Shown piece by piece: positions 51,791 to 60,136 of a stretch of DNA of 64,000 bases. Where the stretch lies: NCBI RefSeq assembly GCF_018324685.1, contig NZ_AP023354.1, positions 5,704,001-5,768,000 of the forward strand. Reading direction: 5' to 3'. This DNA comes from Actinocatenispora sera (GTDB taxonomy: Bacteria > Actinomycetota > Actinomycetes > Mycobacteriales > Micromonosporaceae). Numbering within the stretch: the first letter of the stretch is position 1; every line of letters begins with the position of its first letter. The notes beneath the pieces were generated by a model. The model was not told where the DNA came from. It ran no database searches and worked only from the letters and a program-made list of their open reading frames with translations. A program made the position numbers and the translations under genes.

Positions 51791-52188
51791 AAGACGGTGA
51801 GGCCGAGCTCGCGCCAGGCGCGTACCACCTGGTCGCGGTCGTCGAGCACGAGCAGCACCTGGTAGCACGGCTCGATGTGCTCGCGGTACAGCTCCGACTT
51901 GACGACCCAGTCCTTGCGCCGGTCGCCGGCGCGGCGCATGTGCAGCCCCTCGTGCGCCACCGCGACGTGCTCGCCGAGCCAGCGCTCGGTGGCGGCCCGG
52001 CAGCCGTCGGTGCGCCCGGAGCAGAACACGATCCGCTGCCCCGCCGCGTGCAACGCTCGCACCGCCGTGATCACCGGCAGGTTGGGCGTGTCCAGGTGGA
52101 CCCGGCTCTCGTCGTACGGCGAGCGGTCGCCGCGCAATGCCACCGTCCCGTCCACGTCGACCAGCACCGCGCTCGGCCGCTTCGTCAC
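51766..52188 (-). CDS. HAD-family phosphatase resembling polynucleotide kinase 3'-phosphatase domain
   Basis: 140 residues, GTG start overlapping the upstream stop (GTGA). HAD motif I is V-L-V-D11-V-D13-G-T, motif II RIVFCSGR and motif III/IV K97 with LLVLDDRDQVV (D116-D117). The pattern R-x-x-x-x-E-x-x-V-H-L-D-x-P-N and the W-L-G-E...L-H-M-R-x-x-G-D-R-x-D run is similar to T4 PNK-type 3'-phosphatase domains, where it removes a 3'-phosphate from RNA or DNA ends. The neighbouring nucleotidyltransferase makes a nucleic-acid-end role plausible but unproven. Confidence 0.75.
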   Translation of the reverse strand: MTKRPSAVLVDVDGTVALRGDRSPYDESRVHLDTPNLPVITAVRALHAAGQRIVFCSGRTDGCRAATERWLGEHVAVAHEGLHMRRAGDRRKDWVVKSELYREHIEPCYQVLLVLDDRDQVVRAWRELGLTVFQVAEGDF

Positions 52189-52880
52189 GCCACGCCCTCC
52201 GTCCATCGTGCCGCCCGCACCGATCGCAGCCAGCGCTCCACCGCCGGCTCGTCCGGCCGGTCCGGTAGCGCGCTGCGCGCGGTGTCCAGCGTCTCGCGGG
52301 CCCGGTCGACGAGCCGCCGCGCCGCGGCACGGTCGCCGTCGGCCACCCGCTCGCCGAAGGCCCGGACCCCGGCCGGGTCGGCCAGCCGGATCCGCACGGT
52401 ACCGGTCCGGTACAACTCCTCGCCCTGCGCCACCGGCCGGGCCAGGTGCCGGGCGTGCTTGGCCTCGCGGCGCCGCACCCGCCCGCGGTCGGCGGCCGGC
52501 ACCGGGCCGGCACCGGACAGCGCCCGCAGCCGGCGGGTCGCATAGCCCAGGTACGCATCGCGCACCCGCGGCGCGGACAGGAACGCGGCGCGGATCGCGA
52601 TCAGCCGCTCGCCCAGCTCGGTGCGCACCTCGTACAGCTCGGCGGGCAGCCAGAGCAGTTCGGTGGCGGTCGGGTTGGCGTTCAGCGCCAGCCGGCACCA
52701 CTTCGCCGCCTCGTGCATCGTCACGTCCGGCGCCGTGGTCACCACCGACTCGGTCGGCCGGCGCAGGCCGTGCAGTTCGACCGTCGGTACCGCGAAGACG
52801 CCGAGCCGGTCGATGTCGGAGCCGGGGCCGGCCAGGCCGTACGCGGTGGAGCCGACCACACCGGACAGCAGCACGTGCAT
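52185..52880 (-). CDS. Nucleotidyltransferase-domain protein
   Basis: 231 residues, ATG with GGGAGGAG upstream. The N-terminus has the polymerase-beta-like signature GVVGSTAYGLAGPGSDIDRLG (G10-S11, D22, D24), then helical region with the WLPAELYEVRTELG segment. This is the YcgL/DUF4269-like class of stand-alone nucleotidyltransferases, whose substrates (tRNA, antibiotics, proteins) vary. It is translationally coupled to the HAD phosphatase downstream, which suggests that both act on one substrate. Confidence 0.8.
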   Translation of the reverse strand: MHVLLSGVVGSTAYGLAGPGSDIDRLGVFAVPTVELHGLRRPTESVVTTAPDVTMHEAAKWCRLALNANPTATELLWLPAELYEVRTELGERLIAIRAAFLSAPRVRDAYLGYATRRLRALSGAGPVPAADRGRVRRREAKHARHLARPVAQGEELYRTGTVRIRLADPAGVRAFGERVADGDRAAARRLVDRARETLDTARSALPDRPDEPAVERWLRSVRAARWTEGVA

Positions 52881-53139
52881 CGGCTTCTCCTCCCGGTGCC
52901 GTTCGAGCGGCAGGCTATGCGGCGGCCGGACCGGGTACAACCGGGTTGCCGGGCGGTTCGGTGGAGACCGGGACGGCCCACCCAGTCGGCCGGAAATGTC
53001 ACACCCGGCGGCTAGCGTCGGTACCGAATCCCGCACCGGTCCGGCGCGACGGTCGTGCCCCGGCACGAGCGCCGGGTGGCCGGCCCTGTCGTCGGCGACA
53101 TTCCGGGCCACCGATCGGGTGCCTCGCCGTTTACGTTCG

Positions 53140-53145
53140 TATACA
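53140..53145 (+). promoter_or_regulatory. -10 element of the toxin-antitoxin-like unit (leaderless)
   Basis: TATACA ends seven bases before the ATG at 53152, so transcription is expected to begin at or next to that A. That would make the messenger leaderless, common in actinobacteria. No clear -35 element is visible. Confidence 0.5.
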
Positions 53146-53151
53146 GTGGAG

Positions 53152-53436
53152 ATGGTCGTGGACGAGACCTACCGGTTCGACGACGAGAGCTACCGCCACC
53201 TCGGCGCGGCGGGCGTCGGCTGGCAGTCGGTGCTCGACGTGCTGCACGCCCGGCCGCGGCTGCGACAGCACCTCGGCGGCGTGCTGCGGGTCGCCGCCGC
53301 CGACCGGGACGGCCGGTGGCTGACCGTGGCGCTCATCGAGGAGGGCGACGACGGTTACCTGGTGGTCTCGGCCCGCGACCTGTCCGACCCGGAGCAGGCC
53401 ACGGTGCGCCGGCTGATCGAGGGAGGCTCGGCATGA
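53152..53436 (+). CDS. Toxin-like small protein of a putative toxin-antitoxin pair
   Basis: 94 residues with the ATG at 53152; a GTG six bases later (92 residues) has GGAG six bases upstream. The segments YRHLGAAGVGWQSVLDVLHARPRLRQHLGGVLRVAAADRDGRW and YLVVSARDLSDPEQATVRRLI recall small BrnT-like toxins (beta strands flanked by helices, closing V-S-A-R-D-L). A CopG-like antitoxin gene overlaps its stop by ATGA. The pair is therefore a type II toxin-antitoxin candidate; the toxic activity is inferred from layout, not motif identity. Confidence 0.6.
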   Translation: MVVDETYRFDDESYRHLGAAGVGWQSVLDVLHARPRLRQHLGGVLRVAAADRDGRWLTVALIEEGDDGYLVVSARDLSDPEQATVRRLIEGGSA

Positions 53437-53723
53437 CAGGTAACCGGGACGACGCGATCAAGGCGATGGCGTCCGACGACTGGTCCGGCGCGCAGGTGGA
53501 GCGCTCGCCTCGGCGCGCCTCCACGGTGTTCTCGGTGCGGCTGCCGGCCGAGCTGGCCGACTGGCTCGCCGGCGAGGCCGACCACCGGCACGGCACCCCC
53601 AGCACGGTGCTGCGCGACCTGGTCGCCGCCGCGGCGCGGGCCGCGCACTCCGACAGCACCGTCACCCTGCGGCTGTCCGACCTGCACCGGGCCATCGACG
53701 CGCTCGCCCACCCCGCCGCCTGA
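53433..53723 (+). CDS. CopG/RHH-type antitoxin-like protein
   Basis: 96 residues with a ribbon-helix-helix core: STVFSVRLPAELADWLAGEADHRHGTPSTVLRDLVAAAA. The N-terminal ~30 residues (DDAIKAMASDDWSGAQVERSP) are acidic and may bind the toxin-like partner. It is downstream of the partner and translationally coupled (ATGA). Such antitoxins repress their own promoter; no dyad was recognised at the leaderless start. Confidence 0.68.
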   Translation: MTGNRDDAIKAMASDDWSGAQVERSPRRASTVFSVRLPAELADWLAGEADHRHGTPSTVLRDLVAAAARAAHSDSTVTLRLSDLHRAIDALAHPAA

Positions 53724-53762
53724 TCCGGGACCGGGCCCCGCGCGGACCGGGCCCGACGCCCT

Positions 53763-53972
53763 GTGGCGCGCTCGCCGCCGCCGCACGTGACCGACGGGTA
53801 CCCGCTCGGCCGGGTCGGCACGCCCGCGGACGTAGCGGGCGGTGCACTACCTTGCCTCGGCGGCCGCCGGGTTCGTCACCGCGCCGTACTGCCGGTGGAC
53901 GACGGGCTGTCCATCGCCTCCCCGGCCGCGTACCTGCGCCCCGACCCGCGGTCGCGATTTCTGCCAGACTGA
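53763..53972 (+). pseudogene. Remnant of a short-chain dehydrogenase/reductase gene, frameshifted
   Basis: The C-terminal segments of an SDR can be read across two frames. VTDGYPLGRVGTPADVAG lies in the frame starting at 53763, then VHYLASAAAGFVTAP lies one frame over (around 53842), and LPVDDGLSIASPAAYLRPDP returns to the first frame. In an intact SDR these would read on as RVGTPxDVAxxVxYLASDAAGFVTGxVLPVDGGxSI. At least two compensating frameshifts and the absence of the Rossmann-fold N-terminus mark it as decayed. It sits between the antitoxin-like gene and the SMP-30 gene. Confidence 0.75.
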
Positions 53973-54003
53973 CGCGGGCGATGGGGCGACGCGGGAGGGC
54001 GCG

Positions 54004-54852
54004 ATGGTGGAGCAGCTCGGTGCACCGGTGGCCGGACACGGCGAGGGTCCGTGCTGGGACCCGGCGGCCGGCCTGGTGCGCTGGGTCGACCTGGAGCGGG
54101 GCGACCTGCTCGCGACGCCGCCCGGCGGCGGCCCGGTCACCCGGCACCACGTCGGTACCGTCACCGCCGCGCTGCGCCCGCGCGCCGCCGGCGGCCTGGT
54201 GGTCGCGGTGGAACGCGGCTTCGCCCTGCTGGACGCGCCGGACGCGCAGCCCCGGCCGCTGCCGGAGCTGTGGACCGACCCGACGGTACGAATGAACGAC
54301 GGCGGCTGCGACCCCGCCGGCCGGTTCTACTGCGGCTCGATGGGCTACGACAGCCGGCCCGGCGCCGGCGCGCTGCACCGGCTCGACCCGGACGGCAGCA
54401 CGCACACCGTGCTGACCGGTGTCACCATCTCCAACGGGCTGGCGTTCACCCCGGACGGCGCCACCGCCTACTACGTCGACACGGCGACCGGCCGGATCGA
54501 CGCCTTCGACGCGCACGACGGCGCGCTCTCGCACCGGCGACCGCTGGCGACCGTACCGCCCGGCGACGGCGCACCGGACGGGCTCACCCTCGACGCGCAG
54601 GGGCACCTGTGGGTGGCGCTGTGGGGCGGCGGCGCGATCCGCCGTTACTCCCCCGCCGGCGAGCTGGAGGAGCACGTTGCGGTACCGGTCCGGCACGTCA
54701 CCGCGTGCACCTTCGGCGGCGCCGACCTTGCCACCCTCTACATCACCACCTCGACCGTGGACGCCACCGACGACGAGCACCGGTACGCCGGCGCGCTGTT
54801 CACCCACCGCCCCGCCGTCGGCGGCCTGCCACCCCTCCCGTACGCGGGCTGA
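54004..54852 (+). CDS. SMP-30/gluconolactonase/LRE family protein
   Basis: 282 residues from an ATG with GGGAGG upstream. Six-bladed beta-propeller with family motifs: HGEGPCWDPAAGLVRWVDLE (metal Glu), MNDGGCDPAGRFYCGSMGYD (N/D ligand), TISNGLAFTPDGATAYYVDTATGRI (Asn/Asp) and GAPDGLTLDAQGHLWVALWGGG (metal Asp). It probably hydrolyses a lactone such as a sugar lactone. The end of the upstream SDR remnant suggests that a neighbouring pathway gene was lost. Confidence 0.9.
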   Translation: MVEQLGAPVAGHGEGPCWDPAAGLVRWVDLERGDLLATPPGGGPVTRHHVGTVTAALRPRAAGGLVVAVERGFALLDAPDAQPRPLPELWTDPTVRMNDGGCDPAGRFYCGSMGYDSRPGAGALHRLDPDGSTHTVLTGVTISNGLAFTPDGATAYYVDTATGRIDAFDAHDGALSHRRPLATVPPGDGAPDGLTLDAQGHLWVALWGGGAIRRYSPAGELEEHVAVPVRHVTACTFGGADLATLYITTSTVDATDDEHRYAGALFTHRPAVGGLPPLPYAG

Positions 54853-54915
54853 CCCGGGCTCCAGAGCTTCCCCGAAGTTTCAGAGCTGACCCGGCGTCTC
54901 AGGTTGACCAAGGGG

Positions 54916-56664
54916 TCAGGACTGGCGCGGCTCGGTGTACCAGGAGGGCACGTCTACGACGGCCAGCGGTCGCGCCGCGACGGTCGGCGAGTCACCGAGC
55001 CACCAGCCCAGCGCCACCGACGCGGCCAACGAGTCCACGGTGGCGACGCAAGCCAACAGCGACGCGGCGGACAGGTTCACCGGCAGCCCGAGCGACCAGC
55101 CGAGGTACGGCAGCGCGTAGCCGGCGCCGACCACGAACGGCACCAGGATCAGCAGCCAGGCACGACGGCGTGGCACCGCGGACTGGCCCAGCACGGCCGC
55201 CACCGTCCCAGCAAGGACGAGCACACCCAACGCGATCGTCGGCTGCCACGCCTGCACGAGGTCGCCGGCGACAGCGAACATGACGCCGACCGGTAGGCCC
55301 ACGACCGCACCCACCGTGACCGCGGAGAACTCGCCATTCGATACCGACCACCAGGCGGCACGGCGGCACCGGACGAACGTCGCCAGTATCGCCGCAACGG
55401 CGCCCATGAGTGCCAGCAGCGGCGCCGCGGCCAGCCGACCGGTGACGCCCACCGCGAAGCCCGACAAGGGCAGCGGGGTGATCGCGCTGGTCTCCGGCAG
55501 CCGCACCGCGACGCGTCGCCACCGGCCTCCCGGGTCCCGTACCGCGAGCCCCTCCACTCCGTTCGCGACGACGACCTGGTAGCCGCCGGCGACCGGCCGG
55601 ACCACGATGTCGGTGCTGGCCAGCAGGCCGTCGTCGCGGCCGGGCAGCAGATCGTGCGCCCGCCTCAGGTACTCCCAGCGCCCCGGTGGCAGCCGCCACG
55701 CCGGGTGCCAGCTGGCTCCACCGTCGGTACTCTCCTGCACCCACAACGCGGCAGCACCCCACGGAGGTTCGGCGGAGCCGGGATCCTCGACCGCACCGGG
55801 GATCCGGAAGCAGTGCCCGGTGACGCCGGGTACGCAGGCGAGCGTGTGCGCGGGCGGCAGTTCGGCGCCGCTGCGGTCGATGCCGAGCCGGCGCGCGTCG
55901 GCGCGGTCGAGACGCCGCCACCCACGGTCCGGGGTTCCGATCGCCGGCCGGATCGTGCCGGCCACGACGACCTGGTCCCCGTCGGCGAGCACCCTGGTCA
56001 CCGCCGGCTGCTGCGGCAACGCCGAGGTGCCGGCCAACGCCACCAGGACGAGGGGCCCGCCCAGCAGAGCGCCGACCCACCGCGCCGCGGGCCGCCCCGA
56101 ACCGGACCGGCGCCACCGTCCGAACCGGCCGACGCCCCCACCGGAAGACTCCGTGGCACGTCGAACAACCACACCGCCCGTAGCGGCCCGACGAACGACG
56201 GCGCTCCCGGTGGTACGGCGGCGGGCGGGCCGGGCAGGCACCGGGCCGGCGGCGAGGGTACGACGGGCGACGGTGCGGCAGACGAGGGCGGCGAGCAGCA
56301 GAGCCGGCAGCGCGACCAGATCGGTCGGGTCGCGGACCACCTGGGCGCTCCCCGCCAGCTGCTCCCACCCGGCGACGGCCACCGCGTTGCCCGCCGCGGT
56401 CACCTTGGCCAGCACGAAGCCGGTACCGGTCGCCGTCAGCGCCACGCCGCCGACCAGCCGCACCGATCCCTGCGGTACCAGCAGGGCCACCAGCACCGAC
56501 AGCGCGGCGGGCGCGACGACCAGACCGGCGACATCGCTGGCCTTGCCGGTGACCAGACCCGGCCACAGCGCTTTGCCGACCCGATCGTTGAGCAGCAGGA
56601 TGTCGGCGGCGGCCACCGTCACCGGATGCGCCACCCACCGCGCCGCGACACCGACGGTTCGCAT
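54916..56664 (-). CDS. Multi-pass membrane protein with a central Asp-box region
   Basis: 582 residues. Membrane helices lie in the first ~110 residues ([26 protein letters not shown], then a long hydrophobic block), a central soluble region of ~240 residues follows, and four or five helices end the protein. The soluble region contains an Asp-box ([12 protein letters not shown]), as in BNR/sialidase-type propellers, and a [17 protein letters not shown]-like strand pattern. No specific family was recognised. The ribosome site is weak; ATG 56664 chosen by frame. Confidence 0.65.
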   Translation of the reverse strand: MRTVGVAARWVAHPVTVAAADILLLNDRVGKALWPGLVTGKASDVAGLVVAPAALSVLVALLVPQGSVRLVGGVALTATGTGFVLAKVTAAGNAVAVAGWEQLAGSAQVVRDPTDLVALPALLLAALVCRTVARRTLAAGPVPARPARRRTTGSAVVRRAATGGVVVRRATESSGGGVGRFGRWRRSGSGRPAARWVGALLGGPLVLVALAGTSALPQQPAVTRVLADGDQVVVAGTIRPAIGTPDRGWRRLDRADARRLGIDRSGAELPPAHTLACVPGVTGHCFRIPGAVEDPGSAEPPWGAAALWVQESTDGGASWHPAWRLPPGRWEYLRRAHDLLPGRDDGLLASTDIVVRPVAGGYQVVVANGVEGLAVRDPGGRWRRVAVRLPETSAITPLPLSGFAVGVTGRLAAAPLLALMGAVAAILATFVRCRRAAWWSVSNGEFSAVTVGAVVGLPVGVMFAVAGDLVQAWQPTIALGVLVLAGTVAAVLGQSAVPRRRAWLLILVPFVVGAGYALPYLGWSLGLPVNLSAASLLACVATVDSLAASVALGWWLGDSPTVAARPLAVVDVPSWYTEPRQS

Positions 56665-56893
56665 CCGGTCAGCATCGCGGCGCTCGGTCACGACCGGGCC
56701 GCGGAGCGATACCGAGTCCGCCCGGGCTCGCTGTTCTCTCGCCTCCCGCACACCCCGGTCCGGCGCCGCCGGCTGGCTGCGGATCGACCGCCCTGCCACT
56801 CCGAGCCGCTGGCGCGAGCCTGTTCGGATACCGCGACCGGGGTCCGACCAATCCCGGGTGCGCGGCGGCGGCGCGGCGTGGTTGGGTCGTCGG

Positions 56894-57403
56894 ATGACGC
56901 AGATCAGGGCAGCGGAGGCGGGCGACGTCGGTGCCCTCGCGGAGATCCAGGTCGCCGCGGGCGCGGCGTTTCGTACCGTCGGGCTGGGCTGGATCGCCGA
57001 CAACCCGGTGCCGACCGACGAGCAGTACCTGGGGTACGTCCGGGACGGCCGCGCGTTCGTCCTCGCCGACGGCGCGGTACCGGTCGGGTTCGTGCTCGTG
57101 GACCTGGTCGACGGCGCGGCGCACGTCGAGCAGCTCAGCGTCGCCCCGAGCCACGCCCGGCGCGGGCTCGGCGCCCGGCTGATCGATCACGTGGACGGGT
57201 GGGCAGCCGCCCGTCGCCTGCCCGCGCTGACCCTGTGCACCTTCCGCGACGTGCCGTGGAACGCGCCGTACTACGCCCGGCTCGGCTTCGTCGAGATCGG
57301 CACGCCCGGTCCCGGCCTCGCGGCGCTGTTGCGCGCCGAGGCGGCCTTCGGCCTCGATCCGGCGACCCGGGTCGCGATGCGCCGCCCGGTCCGCCCGGCC
57401 TGA
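56894..57403 (+). CDS. GNAT-family N-acetyltransferase
   Basis: 169 residues. GNAT fold: [21 protein letters not shown] (helix 1), [37 protein letters not shown] (strand 4 and acetyl-CoA loop Q/R-x-x-G-x-G/A) and [20 protein letters not shown]. It should transfer an acetyl group from acetyl-CoA to an amine; the substrate is unknown. Divergent from the Asp-box membrane protein (229 bases), convergent with the EEP-family gene. Confidence 0.88.
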   Translation: MTQIRAAEAGDVGALAEIQVAAGAAFRTVGLGWIADNPVPTDEQYLGYVRDGRAFVLADGAVPVGFVLVDLVDGAAHVEQLSVAPSHARRGLGARLIDHVDGWAAARRLPALTLCTFRDVPWNAPYYARLGFVEIGTPGPGLAALLRAEAAFGLDPATRVAMRRPVRPA

Positions 57404-57461
57404 CCGGCAGCGACGCACGCCTCGCCCGACCGTGGTCGGTGGTGGGCGGCCCGCGGGCCGG

Positions 57462-58394
57462 TCAGGTGACGATGAGGGTGGCGAGCACCGCGCGGTGGTC
57501 GGTGCCGGCGACCCGGCGCACCTGGTACGCGTGCACGGCAAGGCGGCGGTCGGCCAGCACGTGGTCGAGGGTGACCGCCGGGAACGGGTCGTCCGGCCAG
57601 GTCGGCCGCAGCCCGGAGCCGGTGACGTCCGCCGCGTCGCGGTAGCCGGTACCGATCAACCGGCGCAGCGGCGGGTGGTCCAGCGTGGCGTTGAAGTCGC
57701 CGAGCAGTACCCGCCGCACGCCGTGCGGGGTCGCCGCGGGTTCCGCCGCGATACCCCGGGACCAGCAGCTCTGGTGGTCGGCGGTGTACGGCGAGCACGG
57801 ATGCACCGAACGCAGCGCGATCCGGTCACCGCCGGGCAACGTCACCGTCGCCGACGCCTGCACGAACCCGCCGATCCCGGTCGGCGTCCGCTCGCCCGAG
57901 AGCGGAAACCGGGAGTACAGCGCCGAACCCGCGGCGTACGGCTCGGGATCGGTGACGTGGTGCGGCAGCCGCCGGTCGAGCCCGGCCCGGGCCAGCCGCT
58001 GCTGCGCGGCCGCCGTGTACTCCTGCAGCGCCAGCACGTCGACCCTTCCCGCGTCGACCTGCCGTACCACGTCGGCGGCATCTGCCTCGCCGAGTCGCAG
58101 GTTCACCGTCATCACCCGCAGCTGATGGCCGGCGCGCTCCTCGCCGGATCCCCACACCCGCGGGAACACCATCGCGACCAGCGCCAGCATCGCCACCGCG
58201 GCCACCAGCCCGCCCCACACGGCCCGCGCGAGCAGGGCGAGCACGCAGGTCACCGCGGCAGCGAGCACCGACCACGGCGTCAGCGCCAGCACCGCGACAC
58301 CCGGCCACGGCGGCAGCACCCCGGCGACCCGCACCGCCGCCCACGCCAGCACGACGAGCGTCAGCAGCCACAACCCGCCCCGTACCACCCGCAC
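57462..58394 (-). CDS. Endonuclease/exonuclease/phosphatase family membrane protein
   Basis: 310 residues from GTG 58394 (another GTG at 58388). Three N-terminal membrane helices precede an extracytoplasmic EEP domain: LRVMTVNLRLGEADAADVVRQV, VDVLALQEYTAAAQ (catalytic Glu), HPCSPYTADHQ, GDFNATLDH and the closing GTDHRAVLATLIV. This is the common actinobacterial membrane-anchored EEP protein, a metal-dependent phosphodiesterase-like enzyme; substrate unknown. Confidence 0.88.
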   Translation of the reverse strand: MRVVRGGLWLLTLVVLAWAAVRVAGVLPPWPGVAVLALTPWSVLAAAVTCVLALLARAVWGGLVAAVAMLALVAMVFPRVWGSGEERAGHQLRVMTVNLRLGEADAADVVRQVDAGRVDVLALQEYTAAAQQRLARAGLDRRLPHHVTDPEPYAAGSALYSRFPLSGERTPTGIGGFVQASATVTLPGGDRIALRSVHPCSPYTADHQSCWSRGIAAEPAATPHGVRRVLLGDFNATLDHPPLRRLIGTGYRDAADVTGSGLRPTWPDDPFPAVTLDHVLADRRLAVHAYQVRRVAGTDHRAVLATLIVT

Positions 58395-58467
58395 CGCGTC
58401 ACCCCAACCGGTCAGGCGGCGCCGGCACGGCTCGAGCGGACCGTGCCGGTGGCACCGGGCGATCCGC

Positions 58468-58716
58468 TCAGTGTTGGGCTCGGCGCTGGACTCGGCGACG
58501 CTCGGCACCGGCCATGATGATCATGACCAGCGCGGCCATCAGCGACACCCACGCACCGGCCCGGTTGTGCTGCACCAGCGCGGTGATCACCGCACAGACC
58601 AGAGCCACCGCCGTCGAGGCCCAGATGATCGCCTCGCACCCGCTCACCGGCTTCGCCACGACCACTCCCTCGTCCGCCAGTCCCTCGTCCGCCAGCATCC
58701 ACCACGATTGTGGCAT
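58468..58716 (-). CDS. Small two-helix membrane protein, hypothetical
   Basis: 82 residues with two hydrophobic helices (IIWASTAVALVCAVITALV and WVSLMAALVMIIMAG) and a short basic C-terminus (ERRRVQRRAQH). A repeat L-A-D-E-G / L-A-D-E-G at residues ~8-17 comes from a 15-bp direct duplication. Its start is uncertain (a later ATG gives 76 residues). It looks like one of the short actinobacterial membrane proteins without known role; its downstream neighbour is the EEP gene, in the same direction. Confidence 0.5.
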   Translation of the reverse strand: MPQSWWMLADEGLADEGVVVAKPVSGCEAIIWASTAVALVCAVITALVQHNRAGAWVSLMAALVMIIMAGAERRRVQRRAQH

Positions 58717-58731
58717 GCCCGCGCACGTGAC

Positions 58732-58830
58732 TCACTCGTAGACGCCCGCCGCAGCCAGCGCCCGCGCGAAGAAGGTCCAGTCACCCGACTCGGGCATCGA
58801 CTGCCCGACGTTCTCGTACCGATCGGGCAC
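58732..58830 (-). CDS. Short coding-like frame or gene fragment next to tRNA-Val
   Basis: 32 codons from a GTG with GGAG nine bases upstream, encoding MPDRYENVGQSMPESGDWTF and a further A-R-A-L-A-A-A-G-V-Y-E. The same frame is open upstream as S-F-E-P-R-L-T-C-G-V-T-V, reaching into the tRNA 3' flank. The peptide has ordinary amino-acid composition, unlike random GC-rich shadows, and sits directly downstream of the tRNA-Val 3' end. It may be a small gene or the C-terminal remnant of a gene lost in recombination at the tRNA. Confidence 0.35.
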   Translation of the reverse strand: MPDRYENVGQSMPESGDWTFFARALAAAGVYE

Positions 58831-58882
58831 GACTGTGACTCCGCACGTCAAGCGCGGCTCGAAGCTACCGGCAGGGGCCGGG

Positions 58883-58957
58883 TGGTGGGCGCGGCAGGGT
58901 TCGAACCTGCGACCCCTCGCTTGTAAGGCGAGTGCTCTTCCGCTGAGCTACGCGCCC
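58883..58957 (-). tRNA. tRNA-Val (anticodon TAC), CCA encoded
   Basis: The cloverleaf can be drawn: acceptor stem GGGCGCG/CGCGCCC, D-arm GTAGCTCAGCGG-AAGAGC, anticodon stem CTCGC/GCGAG with loop CTTACAA, and T-arm with GGTTCGAACCC. Anticodon TAC reads GTA (and wobble GTG) valine codons. The 3' terminal CCA (58885-58883) is encoded. It lies between the peroxiredoxin gene (downstream in coordinates) and short ORFs whose origin is unclear. Confidence 0.96.
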
Positions 58958-58996
58958 GGGCTGGCGACGAGGGTACCCGTCGCCAGTCGAGGACGA

Positions 58997-59458
58997 TCAG
59001 GCAACCTCGACCAGGGCCTTGCGCCAGGCCGTCTGGTCGCGGGCGTCGCCGGGCAGGTTCATCTCGGCGAAGCGCACCACGCCCTGCTTGTCGATCAGGA
59101 ACGTGCCACGGTTGGCGATGCCGGCCGCGTCGTTGAACACCCCGTACGCGGTGGCCACGGCGCCGTGCGGCCAGAAGTCGGCGAGGATCGGGAAGTCGTA
59201 GCCCTCCCGGTCGGCCCACACCTTGTGCGCGTACGGCGAGTCGACGCTGACCGCGAGCACCTGCGCGTCGTCGGTCTGGTACTGCGTCAGGTTCTCCTGC
59301 AGCTCGCACAGCTCACCCTGGCAGACGCCGGTGAACGTCAGCGGGTAGAACACCAGCAGGACGTTCTTGTCGCCGCGGAAGTCCGACAGCGCCACGTCCT
59401 GGTTGTTCTGGTTCTTCAGCGTGAAATCCGGCGCCTGCGCGCCCACCTCGATCGGCAT
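58997..59458 (-). CDS. Peroxiredoxin, AhpE-like
   Basis: 153 residues. The peroxidatic Cys is C46 in YPLTFTGVCQGELCELQ, with a second Cys at C51 (one-Cys or atypical two-Cys type, as in mycobacterial AhpE). Thr/Arg-type partners are visible in the surrounding P-x-x-x-T and a later Arg (VVRFAEM). The protein reduces hydrogen peroxide, peroxynitrite or organic hydroperoxides using a thiol donor. A Pro-rich region upstream was not included because the ATG at 59458 starts the conserved PIEVGAQAPDFTLKN segment. Confidence 0.93.
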   Translation of the reverse strand: MPIEVGAQAPDFTLKNQNNQDVALSDFRGDKNVLLVFYPLTFTGVCQGELCELQENLTQYQTDDAQVLAVSVDSPYAHKVWADREGYDFPILADFWPHGAVATAYGVFNDAAGIANRGTFLIDKQGVVRFAEMNLPGDARDQTAWRKALVEVA

Positions 59459-59701
59459 GTGCTCTCGAACGCTCCTCGTCTGTTGCCCGACGGCGGCCGG
59501 CGCGGTGGTGTCGTGCCGGCGCGGGCGCCGACGGTCCGCCGCCACGGCGCCGATGGTCGTGCCCAGCATGCCACCGGGCGGGGCCGACCCGACCGGCAGC
59601 CCGCCGGCGGGCAGGACCCAGTCACCGTCGGCGGGCGCGGTGCCCACCGACGGCTGCGCACCCCCGAGACCCGGGCCGCCGGTCAGCGACGGCCCCGACG
59701 G

Positions 59702-60136
59702 TCAGCGCTTGCCGCGACCCGCCTTCGGCGTGACCAGCCGGGCGCCGGACCAGTCCCGCGCCGCGTTGATGTTGCTGGTCTGCTGGAACCCGACCGTGCG
59801 CACGGCCTCGGAGATCTCGCTGGGCTCGACATGGCCGTCCCGCCCCGGCTTCGGGGTCAGGAGCCAGATCATCCCGGTGTCGGCCAGTGGGCTCCGGGCG
59901 TCCATCAGGGTTTCGACCAGGTCGCCGTCGTCCTCCCGCCACCACAGCAGGACCACGTCGACGACCTCGTCGGTGTCCTCATCGACGATCTCCCCACAAC
60001 GGTCGATGACCGCCTCGCGGAGTTGTTCATCGACGTCCTCGTCATAGCCGATCTCCGTGACGATGCTGCTCGGCTCGATCCCGAGCCGTTCCGCCACGTT
60101 CGTCACGCCGTCGGCCTGACCAGCCGTCGCGCTCAC
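59702..60136 (-). CDS. DUF3052 family protein
   Basis: 144 residues. Typical actinobacterial DUF3052 features: ADGVTNVAERLGIEPSSIVTEIGYDEDVDEQLREAV, CGEIVDEDTDEVVDVVLLWWR and DTGMIWLLTPKPGRDGHVEPSEISEAVRTVGFQQTSNIN. The protein is acidic in its first half and ends in a basic G-R-G-K-R tail. No enzymatic activity is known; homologues occur near peroxiredoxins and the pyruvate dehydrogenase gene in actinobacteria, from memory, which suits this location. Confidence 0.88.
   Translation of the reverse strand: MSATAGQADGVTNVAERLGIEPSSIVTEIGYDEDVDEQLREAVIDRCGEIVDEDTDEVVDVVLLWWREDDGDLVETLMDARSPLADTGMIWLLTPKPGRDGHVEPSEISEAVRTVGFQQTSNINAARDWSGARLVTPKAGRGKR

Noticed and set aside
54849-54915. Possible fifth stop-codon duplication after the SMP-30 gene (GCTGACCCGG occurs twice, about 35 bases apart)
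   Set aside because: Outside the 10-base core the two copies do not align, so chance similarity in GC-rich DNA cannot be excluded.
59459-59701. Coding extension upstream of the peroxiredoxin
   Set aside because: The frame is open but the translation is Pro/Ala/Arg-rich and unrelated to peroxiredoxins; the family starts at ATG 59458.
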